Below, piece after piece: positions 52,389-63,000 of a DNA stretch of 64,000 nucleotides. Position numbers and translations under genes: made by a program. Positions within the stretch are counted from its first letter, which is position 1. Each line of letters opens with the position of its first letter. Below the pieces are notes generated by a model, which was not told the DNA's origin, searched no databases, and saw nothing but the letters and a program-made list of their open reading frames with translations. Source of the DNA: Algoriphagus chordae (GTDB lineage: Bacteria > Bacteroidota > Bacteroidia > Cytophagales > Cyclobacteriaceae); NCBI RefSeq assembly GCF_003254055.1, contig NZ_QKZT01000001.1, positions 1 to 64,000 on the forward strand, read 5' to 3'.

Positions 52389-54230
52389 ATGTGTGGAATC
52401 GTAGCTTATGTAGGGAAGCAAGAAGCCTTACCTATAATTATCAAAGGACTTAGAAGATTAGAATATCGAGGGTATGATAGTGCTGGTGTTGCATTATTGG
52501 ACAAAAAAGGCCTCAGTATTTACAAAAAGAAGGGAAAAGTCTCCGAATTGGAAAAGCACCTTGGATCGAATACTGATCTAAGCTCTTCTATCGGAATTGG
52601 TCATACCCGCTGGGCAACTCACGGCGAGCCTAATGACACCAATGCCCACCCGCATTACTCTTCGTCCGAAAAAATTGCAATGATCCACAACGGAATCATT
52701 GAAAACTACGAGGTACTCAAGCAGGATCTGCTTAAGAAAGGCTACACTTTTCAATCGGATACAGATACCGAAGTCTTCATTAAGTTTATAGAAGATATTC
52801 AGCTCAATAATCATTGTAGCCTAGAGGAAGCTCTAAGACTTGCCCTTCACAAAGTAGTAGGAGCTTATGCGATCGTATTAATCAATAAAGAAGAACCTGA
52901 TACGCTAATTGCCGCGAGAAAAGGATCTCCACTAGTCATTGGTGTAGGAGAGGATGAATACTTCCTTGCTTCTGATGCCACCCCAATTATAGAATATACC
53001 AACAAGGTCGTTTATTTGGATGATTTCGAAATCGCTGTAATCCGCAACAATCGTCTTCAAATAAAAACCATTGAAAACGTAGAGACCAATCCATATATCA
53101 ATCAACTCGAAATGGAGTTGGAAGCCATCGAAAAAGGAGGCTATGAGCATTTCATGTTGAAAGAAATCTATGAGCAGCCAAAATCAATTGCAGATTGCTT
53201 GAGAGGTCGATTAGACGCCAAGTCAGGACGCTTAGTTCTTGGCGGCCTACGAGATTATATGAATAAATTTCAAAATGCTGAGCGAATCATTATCACTGCT
53301 TGTGGTACTTCTTGGCATGCTGGACTAGTAGCAGAATATCTTTTCGAAGAATTTGCACGCGTACCCGTAGAAGTGGAATACGCCTCCGAATTCAGGTATA
53401 GAAATCCAGTTGTAAGAGAAAAAGACTTTATTATTGCTATTTCTCAATCTGGGGAGACGGCGGATACTTTGGCTGCTATTGAGCTGGCCAAATCTAAAGG
53501 CGCTACTATTTTTGGAGTGTGTAACGTAGTTGGATCTTCCATTCCGAGAACTACTCATGCAGGATCCTATACACATGCAGGCCCAGAGATCGGGGTAGCA
53601 TCTACGAAGGCGTTCACAGCTCAAATTTCGGTTCTTGCTATGATGGCGCTGAAGCTGGGATATCAGCGAGGCACTTTGCCAGAAAGTAGATATATACAGT
53701 TGCTACATGAGCTTGAAGCAATTCCAGGAAAAGTAGAACAGGCATTGAAAACAAATGAGGCGATTAAGTACATCGCTGAGGAATACAAGGATGTAAGAAA
53801 TGCTCTCTACTTGGGTAGAGGATACAATTTCCCAGTTGCACTTGAAGGCGCATTGAAGCTGAAAGAAATTTCTTATATCCATGCTGAGGGATATCCAGCG
53901 GCGGAGATGAAGCATGGCCCTATTGCTTTGATAGATGAGGAAATGCCTGTATTCTTCATTGCTACCAAGGATAGCTCTTATGAAAAAGTAGTGAGTAATA
54001 TTCAGGAAGTAAAGGCTAGAAAAGGAAAAGTAATCGCAGTGGTCACAGAAGGAGACACTCAAGTGAAGGCCATAGCCGATCACGTGATTGAGATCCCTGA
54101 AACCCATGAAGCTTTTGCCCCACTAGTAGCAGTGGTTCCGCTACAACTCCTCTCTTACCATATCGCAGTCATGAGAGGCTGTAACGTAGATCAGCCAAGG
54201 AATTTGGCGAAATCGGTAACGGTAGAATAA
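52389..54230 (+). CDS. glmS: Glutamine-fructose-6-phosphate aminotransferase (isomerising)
   Basis: A 613-residue enzyme. The N-terminal MCGIVAYVG exposes catalytic Cys1 after Met removal; GHTRWATHG and HNGIIENY follow in the glutaminase domain. Two SIS domains carry TACGTSWHAGL, ISQSGETADT, ASTKAFTAQ and the C-terminal QPRNLAKSVTVE. It makes glucosamine-6-phosphate for peptidoglycan and lipid A. I see no glmS ribozyme in the 120-nt leader, which holds the preceding gene's terminator. Confidence 0.97.
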   Translation: MCGIVAYVGKQEALPIIIKGLRRLEYRGYDSAGVALLDKKGLSIYKKKGKVSELEKHLGSNTDLSSSIGIGHTRWATHGEPNDTNAHPHYSSSEKIAMIHNGIIENYEVLKQDLLKKGYTFQSDTDTEVFIKFIEDIQLNNHCSLEEALRLALHKVVGAYAIVLINKEEPDTLIAARKGSPLVIGVGEDEYFLASDATPIIEYTNKVVYLDDFEIAVIRNNRLQIKTIENVETNPYINQLEMELEAIEKGGYEHFMLKEIYEQPKSIADCLRGRLDAKSGRLVLGGLRDYMNKFQNAERIIITACGTSWHAGLVAEYLFEEFARVPVEVEYASEFRYRNPVVREKDFIIAISQSGETADTLAAIELAKSKGATIFGVCNVVGSSIPRTTHAGSYTHAGPEIGVASTKAFTAQISVLAMMALKLGYQRGTLPESRYIQLLHELEAIPGKVEQALKTNEAIKYIAEEYKDVRNALYLGRGYNFPVALEGALKLKEISYIHAEGYPAAEMKHGPIALIDEEMPVFFIATKDSSYEKVVSNIQEVKARKGKVIAVVTEGDTQVKAIADHVIEIPETHEAFAPLVAVVPLQLLSYHIAVMRGCNVDQPRNLAKSVTVE

Positions 54231-54235
54231 ATAGT

Positions 54236-54266
54236 AAAGGCTGTCTGAAAAAGGCAGCCTTTTTAC
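54236..54266 (+). terminator. Intrinsic terminator after glmS
   Basis: AAAGGCTG (54236-54243) pairs with CAGCCTTTT (54254-54262), then T residues. Confidence 0.85.
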
Positions 54267-54432
54267 TTGCGCTTGTCTCTCGTATATATTCTGACTCCCA
54301 TTCCAGCTTAAATACATTTAAAGCGCCCCTCTTTTTTCAGTCATGCAGACTAAGGGGAAACTATTACGATTTAGGACTGGATATTCAGTTTTATTAGTTG
54401 CACTGTATATTCAGCCTCCGGATAAATTTGCA

Positions 54433-54440
54433 TACTTTTG
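54433..54440 (+). promoter_or_regulatory. -7 promoter box of prfA
   Basis: TACTTTTG (TAnnTTTG) followed by CGCAGC, 18 nt before the prfA start codon. Confidence 0.6.
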
Positions 54441-54458
54441 CGCAGCGATTAAAATACT

Positions 54459-55538
54459 ATGCTGGACAAATTACAATCAATCAAAGAACGTTTTGAAGAA
54501 GTAGGTCAACTCATCATTATGCCTGAGTCTATGGCCGATATGAGCAAATACACCAAGCTTACGAAGGAATACAAAGAGTTAGAAAAAATTGTAGCAGTAT
54601 ATGATGAATACAGCTTAGTCTTGCAAAATATTGTCAGTTCCAAGGAAGTTCTCGATAAGGAAAAAGATCCAGATTTCAGGGAAATGGCCAAGGCCGAACT
54701 GGACGAACTAAGACCTAGGAAAGAGGAGCTTGAAGAGGAGCTCAAGCAGTTGCTGATACCGAAGGACCCTAATGATTCCAAAGATTGTATCTTGGAAATC
54801 AGAGGTGGAGCTGGTGGTGATGAAGCATCTATTTTTGCTGGAGACCTATTCCGTATGTATGAGCGCTTCTGCGAAAGACAGAATTTGAAGCTAACCGTGT
54901 TGGATTTGACCTTTGGATCAGCTGGAGGATATAAGGAAATCATTGCCACTATTTCTGGAGGAGAAGATGTGTATGGCAGAATGAAGTACGAGTCAGGTGT
55001 TCATCGTGTACAGCGAGTGCCTACCACAGAATCTCAAGGCAGAGTTCATACCTCCGCTGCCTCTGTGGCAGTTTTGCCAGAAATGGATGATGTAGAAGTA
55101 AACATCGATATGAATGATGTGCGAAAAGACACCTATTGTTCTTCAGGTCCTGGTGGACAATCTGTGAACACTACCTACTCAGCGGTACGATTGACACATG
55201 AGCCTTCTGGATTGATTGTGACTTGTCAGGATGAAAAGTCTCAAATCAAGAACTTTGAAAAAGCGCTGAAAGTATTGAGATCAAGACTGTACGAGATAGA
55301 ACTAGCAAAACACAACGACGCTGTAGGAGCTCAACGCAAGTCGATGGTGGGATCTGGGGATAGATCGGACAAAATTAGAACCTACAATTACCCACAGTCG
55401 AGAGTAACGGACCATAGAATCAATAAAACTGTGTACAATCTCCCCGAGGTAATGGATGGACACATTGAGGATTTTATATCCGCATTACGATTTGCAGAAA
55501 ACCTTGACCGTATGAATAACAGCGGATTAGAAGAATAG
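54459..55538 (+). CDS. prfA: Peptide chain release factor 1
   Basis: A 359-residue factor. The stop-codon-reading PxT tripeptide is Pro188-Thr-Thr190 (RVPTTESQGR), which marks RF1 (UAA/UAG) rather than RF2. The peptidyl-tRNA hydrolysis motif GGQ is at 232-234 (SSGPGGQSVNTTYSAVR). Normal length, own promoter. Confidence 0.97.
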   Translation: MLDKLQSIKERFEEVGQLIIMPESMADMSKYTKLTKEYKELEKIVAVYDEYSLVLQNIVSSKEVLDKEKDPDFREMAKAELDELRPRKEELEEELKQLLIPKDPNDSKDCILEIRGGAGGDEASIFAGDLFRMYERFCERQNLKLTVLDLTFGSAGGYKEIIATISGGEDVYGRMKYESGVHRVQRVPTTESQGRVHTSAASVAVLPEMDDVEVNIDMNDVRKDTYCSSGPGGQSVNTTYSAVRLTHEPSGLIVTCQDEKSQIKNFEKALKVLRSRLYEIELAKHNDAVGAQRKSMVGSGDRSDKIRTYNYPQSRVTDHRINKTVYNLPEVMDGHIEDFISALRFAENLDRMNNSGLEE

Positions 55539-55622
55539 GCTGGGCATTTGCATAAAATATAGTAGAATTTTATTGATTCTGCGATTAGCCTATTATCTTG
55601 AAGAATTAACCATCAGACTTTT

Positions 55623-56147
55623 ATGATTATTACTGGAGAAAGAGAAATTCGATTAGTGACCTGGAATGAGGCTCATTTTCATCAGCTCTATCCTTTGGCC
55701 AATAATCCCAAGATCGCAATGAATCTTAAGGATAGCTTTCCGCAGCCTTATACTATTCATGATGCACGCTATTGGATAGAACACAATCAAAAATTCAATC
55801 CTCCACAAAATTTTGCTGTGGAATTTGAAGGTAAATTGGCAGGCTCTGTTGGCTCTGAAAGAGGAAAGGATGAACTCCGCACCAACATGGAATTGGGATT
55901 TTGGATTGGCGAGCCATTTTGGGGCAAGGGTATAGCTACGGAAGCGGTAAAATTATACAGTAAGTATATTTTTGAGAAATTTGATATTGAGCGAATCTTT
56001 GCCCAAGTCTATGATTTCAACGGACAATCCATGAATGTCCTAGAGAAAGCTGGCTATTTCCCTGAGGCTATTTTGAAAAAAGCTTTTGTGAAAAACACCA
56101 CCGTGGGAGATATCTTCCAATATGTGAATATCCGTGGAGAGCAGTAA
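55623..56147 (+). CDS. RimJ/RimL-type GNAT acetyltransferase
   Basis: A 174-residue GNAT: ELGFWIGEPFWGKGIATEAVKLYSKYIF holds the acetyl-CoA-binding motif (GKGIA), then FDIERIFAQVYDFNGQSMNVLEKAGYF. This is the RimJ/RimL layout, but such proteins acetylate many targets, so the ribosomal-protein role is not implied. It lies 84 nt after prfA and could be a separate transcript. Confidence 0.9.
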   Translation: MIITGEREIRLVTWNEAHFHQLYPLANNPKIAMNLKDSFPQPYTIHDARYWIEHNQKFNPPQNFAVEFEGKLAGSVGSERGKDELRTNMELGFWIGEPFWGKGIATEAVKLYSKYIFEKFDIERIFAQVYDFNGQSMNVLEKAGYFPEAILKKAFVKNTTVGDIFQYVNIRGEQ

Positions 56148-56166
56148 AAAGCAACTTTAATTCTCA

Positions 56167-58977
56167 TTAATTGACCATCACTTTTCTTACCAAAACATTG
56201 GACTCAGTATAGACTTGGATTAGATTCATGCCTCTTGGTAACTGTTCCAACTTGATCTCTTTGGTATCAGCACTCAAGTCAATCGTCTGGATCACTTGCC
56301 CAAAAGCATTGATTACTTGCAGACTTTTATAATTTCCGGCTCCTAGATGAAGGTTTACGGTGCCTGAAGATGGATTTGGAAATAAACTAACGCTTAAATC
56401 TTCCTTTTCTGGCAAGGCAGTGATTACGTTGACGTTTACGTCCAGCACTCTGGCTTCACCATCATTGCAGTCGTTTTCGGGCGTAACGATTAGCTGGAAA
56501 TCCCCTTCTTTTTCCCAAAGCACAGTAATTTTTTCTGTGCCCTGCCCCTGTAGTATTCTTCCGCCTTGATTTGAAATTGTCCATTTTAAGTTCACCTGAT
56601 CTTGTGCAGGTACCTCATAGCTTGTTTCCCAAAGCCCTGTTTGAGTTTCTCCTGTTATTTCTCCAGGCTGTGCTGGAGGTATATTCACTGCAATTGGCAG
56701 AAGTACTGGACTTGCTTTTCCGCAAGCATTTTCTTGAATTACCCGCAATTCCTGCGCTCCAGCAGTATTCCATTTCACGCTTATAGCAGCAGAACCTTGA
56801 CCTTGCAGTATTTCACCTCCACTTGCTTCCCAGGTGTAGCTAATTCCATCTAACTTAGGCAGAGAATAATTTGTTGTTTCATTCAAGCACACTGCTCCAT
56901 TTCCTGCTATTTGTACCTCTGCAGATGGAATCGCTGTAACTATAACTTCCAAAGAGGAGGTATTTCCATTGCCGCAGAAATTCTCCATACTCACAAAAAC
57001 ACCATTTCTTCCTGGGGTTTTCCAAAGCACCTCAACCTCATGAGTACCCTGCCCTGAAATAATTTCACCACCATCCACACGCCATACTAATTGCGCTCCA
57101 GGAAAATTAGGGTCTTCAATTGAATAGATGTTAGTTGTAAGGCAGACTTGGTTCTCGCCAGAAATCTCACTTACCTCGATAGGAGGAATGCATTCATATC
57201 TCAAAATTGTTCCATCATCTCCGACCGCGAATGCTACTGTAGGTGTACCTACACTTATGCCGGTGATATTTCGAGTCGTTCCACTCGGAATTTGTACCCA
57301 GGATTCTCCCCCATCTTTGGTCTGAAGAATAAGCCCATTATCGCCAGAAATAAATCCTAAGTATTCATCCCAAAAATCCACAGAATTGAAATTGTCAGAG
57401 AAGGGAACATTGATCTTCTTCCATGTTTTGGCCATATCCACTGACTTGAGGATTACTCCTGCATCTCCTACGATCACGGCAGTATTGGAGTCTAGTTTCG
57501 ATAAGGCATTCAGATCTTCATCCGTCAGTTTTGGAAGGTTTTCCCAGACACTTCCTCCATTCGTCCAGCTGATCTGCCCATTATCTCCCATTGCAAAACC
57601 CACTTGATAATCAAAATAAGCGAGGTCTCTTAGGTTTTCACTCGTATTGGTCTCAATACCCGCCGCATCCCAAGTGCCTCCAGAGTCAAATGATCGGGCA
57701 ATATATCCGTTCGTTCCAGTGATATAGAGAACAGATGGAGCAAATAGGTAAAAGCCGGTAATTGCTTCGGAGGTCTGCGCAGGAACTGGAACCCAAGTCG
57801 TTCCTCCGTTTGATGTTCGAAACATTTTCCCTGAATAGGAACCCAGATAGCCAAAAGATGTATTCCAATAATCCATTCCCAGAATATCTACTTCTTCTGG
57901 AACAGGCCTATACACTAGGCTGCTGGCGCCATTGCTTGTAATATAATTTGCGCCTTTTTCACCAGAAATATGCCCTGCACGATCTGTTTTGAAATCTGTT
58001 CCACTGAAATCATTTCGAATTCCTGCCAGCCGCTGACTATAACTACTTCCGGCATTGGTAGAAGAAATAAGGTAACCATCCTGACCTACAGCAAACACCA
58101 AATTACTGCCTGGCTTGAAGGCCAAAGCTCGTAGGTTTCTACTATTTGTAGCTCCCAAATTTGCTTTGCCAAAAGAAGCAGCAGAATTAGTAGATCGTAG
58201 GGCAGTGGCCATATTTCCCACTATACTTACTATTCGAATGTCCACTGGACTAATGGCTACCTTTTGCAAGTCAGTGAGTACTGGAGAATTCTGTATAAGC
58301 CAAGTTTCACCACCATCCAGCGTTTTTATTATAGTTCCTCCCGCTCCTACAGCATAGCCAATTTCTGCGGTGGAAAAAGCTATTCCATTAAGATTTGTGG
58401 ATAAACCTGCGTTCAAGGAGGTCCATTGATTCCCTCCATTATAGGTTCTCATAATCAAGCCTTGGTTTCCTGCCACATAAGCGGTGTCAGCATTCAAAAA
58501 AGTGATCTCATTCAAGCTTCGGCTTGTTCCAGAATTCAGCTTTGTCCAAGTCTCTCCTTGATTTGTAGAAAGCAAAATTTCTCCTCCATCCGATGTAGCC
58601 AGTATTTTATCTTTAGAAGAAATAGCTACGCTGGTCAAAGTATGGAGTGTTCCGGATGGTACTTGAGTCCAGCTAGCACCAGCATTTGTGGTTTTGAGGA
58701 TTAGTCCATTTTCTCCTACCGCAATGCCTGCCTTATCGTCCCAAAAGCGAATATCCAGCAATTTCCCTTCAAAACTCACCTCAAGCTCTTCCCAACTGAT
58801 TCCTCCATCTGAGCTGCGAATTATAAGGTTTTCGCCCACTGCGAATCCCAAATCTTCATCCAGCCAAGTGATTGATTCAAAGTCTAAGCCCCAGCTTTGC
58901 ATCCTAGTCCAGGTTTGGGAGAAAAGCTGAGTGCTAAGCATCATCCCGAATAAAAATAGACCTAGTGTTTTTCGCAT
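56167..58977 (-). CDS. T9SS-secreted protein with YCF48-like and PKD-like repeats
   Basis: A protein of about 936 residues from ATG 58977 (MRKTLGLFLFGMMLSTQLFSQ, signal peptide). Residues about 25-620 are tandem YCF48-like/BNR propeller repeats (GFAVG..G.I..T.DGG.TW). Three PKD-like domains of about 85 residues follow, each with GGEI..GQGT..V.V.W and a conserved Cys pair. The end (LSVSLFPNPSSGTVNLHL ... VRKVMVN) is a type IX secretion type A sorting domain. Secreted or surface-anchored; the function is unknown. Confidence 0.9.
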   Translation of the reverse strand: MRKTLGLFLFGMMLSTQLFSQTWTRMQSWGLDFESITWLDEDLGFAVGENLIIRSSDGGISWEELEVSFEGKLLDIRFWDDKAGIAVGENGLILKTTNAGASWTQVPSGTLHTLTSVAISSKDKILATSDGGEILLSTNQGETWTKLNSGTSRSLNEITFLNADTAYVAGNQGLIMRTYNGGNQWTSLNAGLSTNLNGIAFSTAEIGYAVGAGGTIIKTLDGGETWLIQNSPVLTDLQKVAISPVDIRIVSIVGNMATALRSTNSAASFGKANLGATNSRNLRALAFKPGSNLVFAVGQDGYLISSTNAGSSYSQRLAGIRNDFSGTDFKTDRAGHISGEKGANYITSNGASSLVYRPVPEEVDILGMDYWNTSFGYLGSYSGKMFRTSNGGTTWVPVPAQTSEAITGFYLFAPSVLYITGTNGYIARSFDSGGTWDAAGIETNTSENLRDLAYFDYQVGFAMGDNGQISWTNGGSVWENLPKLTDEDLNALSKLDSNTAVIVGDAGVILKSVDMAKTWKKINVPFSDNFNSVDFWDEYLGFISGDNGLILQTKDGGESWVQIPSGTTRNITGISVGTPTVAFAVGDDGTILRYECIPPIEVSEISGENQVCLTTNIYSIEDPNFPGAQLVWRVDGGEIISGQGTHEVEVLWKTPGRNGVFVSMENFCGNGNTSSLEVIVTAIPSAEVQIAGNGAVCLNETTNYSLPKLDGISYTWEASGGEILQGQGSAAISVKWNTAGAQELRVIQENACGKASPVLLPIAVNIPPAQPGEITGETQTGLWETSYEVPAQDQVNLKWTISNQGGRILQGQGTEKITVLWEKEGDFQLIVTPENDCNDGEARVLDVNVNVITALPEKEDLSVSLFPNPSSGTVNLHLGAGNYKSLQVINAFGQVIQTIDLSADTKEIKLEQLPRGMNLIQVYTESNVLVRKVMVN

Positions 58978-59129
58978 GAGCATAATTGAGATAAGCAAAA
59001 ATAAGTTATTTCATCGCTTCTCAAAGGAGAAGCATGCAGGACCGCTGAATGAATTGCTTAGAATCGAAGAATCAACAGAGAATCTAAGCAATGATTTGTA
59101 GTTTTATATATTCCTTAATTCATAACCTC

Positions 59130-59783
59130 ATGAAGCAACTAGTATCTTTTCTCATCCCAGCTTTACTATTGATGGCTTGTGGCTCCCGAGAGCGTATTTC
59201 AAAAGATGTTTTTGATCAGGTGAATAAATCTATGGAAGCAAAGAAACTTTCTGATGCTCAAATCATTCAGGAAGCAATGATCTGGGGAGATTCGATCAGC
59301 ACCGAAGCACAGCAGCTACTTATGCAAAATCTTCACACAAAGGTGAACGAAAATGGCTATGCAGAGGCCTTAGAATTTTGTAATATCAATGCTGTACCTA
59401 TTATAGAAGAGCTAGCAAATACATACGGAATATCAATTCGTAGAACTTCTACACGTGCTAGAAATCAAGCTAATTTACCTACCGCAGACGAAGTTCCGCT
59501 GCTGGAAGCATATCAATATAATGTGGAAAACAATATAAAAAATGAATCAAATATACAGGCTATAGCAGAGGGAGATGTATTACTGTATACTAAAGCGATT
59601 GTCATTTCCTCAGAATTTTGTTTGGCTTGCCATGGAGTTCCAACAAAGGATCTAGAAGTTGACGTTTTAAGTAAAATAGATTCTCTTTATCCGGAAGATT
59701 CAGCGAGAGATTTTGGTCTTGGAGATTTGCGAGGAATCTGGTCTTTGGAAATTCCAAAAAAAGCAGTGGTGAATAGACTATAG
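59130..59783 (+). CDS. DUF3365 (Tll0287-like) haem-binding lipoprotein
   Basis: A 217-residue lipoprotein from ATG 59130 (MKQLVSFLIPALLLMACGS, lipobox LMAC). It has the Tll0287-like/DUF3365 alpha fold, with EALEFCNINAVPIIEELA, RARNQANLPTADE and a single c-type haem motif FCLACHG (CxxCH). Probably a periplasmic monohaem sensor or electron carrier. It stands alone, with no signalling domain attached. An in-frame ATG at 59091 would ruin the signal. Confidence 0.85.
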   Translation: MKQLVSFLIPALLLMACGSRERISKDVFDQVNKSMEAKKLSDAQIIQEAMIWGDSISTEAQQLLMQNLHTKVNENGYAEALEFCNINAVPIIEELANTYGISIRRTSTRARNQANLPTADEVPLLEAYQYNVENNIKNESNIQAIAEGDVLLYTKAIVISSEFCLACHGVPTKDLEVDVLSKIDSLYPEDSARDFGLGDLRGIWSLEIPKKAVVNRL

Positions 59784-60022
59784 CAATCGATTGAAATGAG
59801 TAAAAACATCAATTTTTGCTAATTTATTTCCCAGCCTTCTTTTGATATAATCAAACAATTATCCATTTATTCTAAAAATAATACAAATGTGTGCGGTTAT
59901 GATTATAGGTTTGTCCATGATACGTCAAAATACAGTCAATTTTATGCGATAAACAGTTTGCTTTTCTTAATGCATAGGGGGACATTAGAATGTTAAAATC
60001 TATTAAATAACAATAAACCCCT

Positions 60023-63000
60023 ATGCCAATGAGAAACTTTACTCATTTAAAGCTATTCAGCATGACATTAATTTTTTGTCTAGGACTGATTAGCACAACA
60101 TTCGCCCAGACCCAGGAGGTGTCTGGTGTCATAATTTCAGGAGAGGATAATTTGCCTCTGCCTGGTGCCTCCGTCCTTGTAAAAGGCACAACAAATGGTA
60201 CCGTCACAGATATTGACGGTAAGTTTACCCTTAGCGTTTCTGGACCAGATGACGTATTAGTCATGTCATTTATTGGCTTCACGCCGATGGAAGTGACAGT
60301 TGGTTCGCAGACTAATTTTGAATTCACCTTGCTACCTGATACAAAATCTTTGGAAGAAGTAATTGTAGTAGGTTATGGTGAGCAGAAGAAGGAAACTATT
60401 ACAGGTTCTGTTGCCACAGTAAAAGGTAAGGAACTAACCAAGTCTCCAGCTCTGAATTTATCAAACTCTATCGCTGGTCGTATGGCTGGTGTGGTTGCTG
60501 TAAACAGAGGTGGTGAGCCAGGTTATGATGGATCTGGAATTCGGATTCGTGGTTCCAATACATTGGGTAACAACTCAGCCTTGGTAGTAATCGACGGAAT
60601 TCCTGACAGAGCAGGTGGTCTAGAAAGACTTAATCCAAATGATATCGAGAGTATTTCGGTATTGAAAGATGCATCAGCTGCTATCTACGGATCTAGAGCT
60701 GCAAACGGTGTAATTCTAGTAACTACCAAAAGAGGTGCTACCGGTGCTCCTGAACTGACTTTTCAAGCAAACTTAGGATGGGCTCAGCCAGCATTGCTTC
60801 CAAAACTGGCAAACGCACCTGAGTATGCAAATGCGCTGAATGAGTTAAATATCTACGAGCTTCCTACTGATGAGTGGGCTGCTGCAAATGAAGCGTACAA
60901 GCAGAACGGAGAATATGTTAGACCAAATGGTCAGATTAGATCTGCTCCCTACACACCAGAGGAAATTGAATTGTATAAAAACGGTTCTGATCCGTGGAAC
61001 TACCCTGACACTGACTGGTATGGTGAAACACTTAAAAATTGGTCTCCTCAGAGTAGATACAATCTACAATTAGTAGGTGGTGGTGAGAATGTGAAGTACT
61101 TGACTTCCTTAGGTTACCAAGATCAGGATGCATACTATAAGGATGCCGCTACTGGATACCAACAGTATGACTTCCGAATCAACTTAGATGCGAATATCAA
61201 TAAGTATATGAAAGTAGGCTTGGGTATTTTAGCTAGAGAAGAAGTAAGATCCTTCCCAACTCAATCTGCAGCTGCGATCTTCCGTATGTCGATGAGAGGT
61301 AAGCCAAACCAGCCTGCATACTGGCCAAATGGCAAGCCAGGTCCAGATATCGAAAACGGTCAAAACCCAGTAGTAATTACTACAAACCAAACTGGATACG
61401 ATCGTGACAAGCGTGACTATATCCAGTCTACAGGTACATTGGAGATCAAAATTCCTGGAGTAGAAGGATTGAAATTCACTGGTACAGCCGCTATTGATAA
61501 ATACATCAGAGCGACTAAAAGATGGCAAATTCCATGGACCTTGTATGAAAAAGGTAATGGTTTCGAGGATGATGGAGTTACTCCAGTATTGGTACCAAGT
61601 AAAAGAGGTCCTGCTGAACCAAACTTAAATGAGTCTACTAGCCAGCAATTGAATGTGCTTTTGGGTGGGGTTATTAATTACGATAAGACGTTTAATGATA
61701 TCCATACACTAAATGTAGTAGCTGGTGTCAACAGAGAAACAATCGACGGAAATAATTTCAATGCCTATAGAAGATTCTTTATCTCTACTGCTATTGATCA
61801 AATGTTTGCTGGTGGTGATCTTCAAAAAGATAACGGTGGTGGAGCATTTAATAGAGCTCGTTTGAACTACTTCGGTAGAGTAGCTTATAACTACAAGGAG
61901 AAATATCTTGCAGAGTTCCTATGGAGATACGATGGTTCATATATCTTCCCTGAAGACACGAGATTTGGTTTCTTCCCAGGATTGATGTTAGGATGGGTTG
62001 TTTCTGAAGAAAATTTCTGGAAAAACTCACTTGGTAAAACCTTTGACTTCTTCAAAATCAGAGGTTCTTGGGGTCAGCTAGGTAATGATCAGATTGGTGA
62101 ATACCAGTATCTTTCTACTTATGGCTTTAGCTCTTATATCGTTGGTGGAGCAGAAACAAAGACACTTTATGAAACAAGAGTTCCTAATGAAGCAATTACA
62201 TGGGAAATTGCCAACAACTCTAACTTAGGTTTTGAAGGACAGTTCCTTGAAGGCAAAATATTCTTCGAGTTTGATTTGTTCTACAACAAGCGTACAAATA
62301 TCCTTTGGCAGAGAAACGCTTCAGTGCCACAATCAACAGGTCTAAATCTACCAGCTGAAAATATTGGAGAAGTAGAAAACAAAGGCTTTGACTTGAATCT
62401 AGGCATAAGAGGTGGAAAAGGAGAATTCCAGTATTCTGCAAGTGTAAACGGAGGTTATGCCAAGAACAGTATTTTGTTCTGGGATGAAGCTCCAGGAGCT
62501 CCTGAGTGGCAGAGATCTACTGGCAGCCCTATGAATACAGGCTTAGTTTACCAGTATGATGGAGTATTCCCAGATCAGCAATCAATCGATGCTGAGACTA
62601 TTGACTACTCAGCTATTACCAATAATTTACGTCCTGGTGATATGAAGTATAAGGATTACGATGGTGATGGAAAAATCACTCCTGATGATAGAGTACGTAT
62701 GGACAATAACAACATCCCTCTATTCCAAGGTGGAATTAACTTAAACGCCAACTGGAAAGGATTCGACGTTTCTATCTTGTTTCAAGGATCATTGGGAGCA
62801 AGACAGTATATCAGTGCAGGTGAGTCAGGAAACATAGGTAATTATCTTTCTGATATCTATGACAACAGGTGGACTATCGATAACCCTAGCAGCACAGATC
62901 CAAGACTTGCTAATAGAAACGATCAGTATTATTCTTCAGGAAATACATATTGGTTCAGACCATCTGATTACATGAGATTGAAAAACTTAGAAATTGGATA

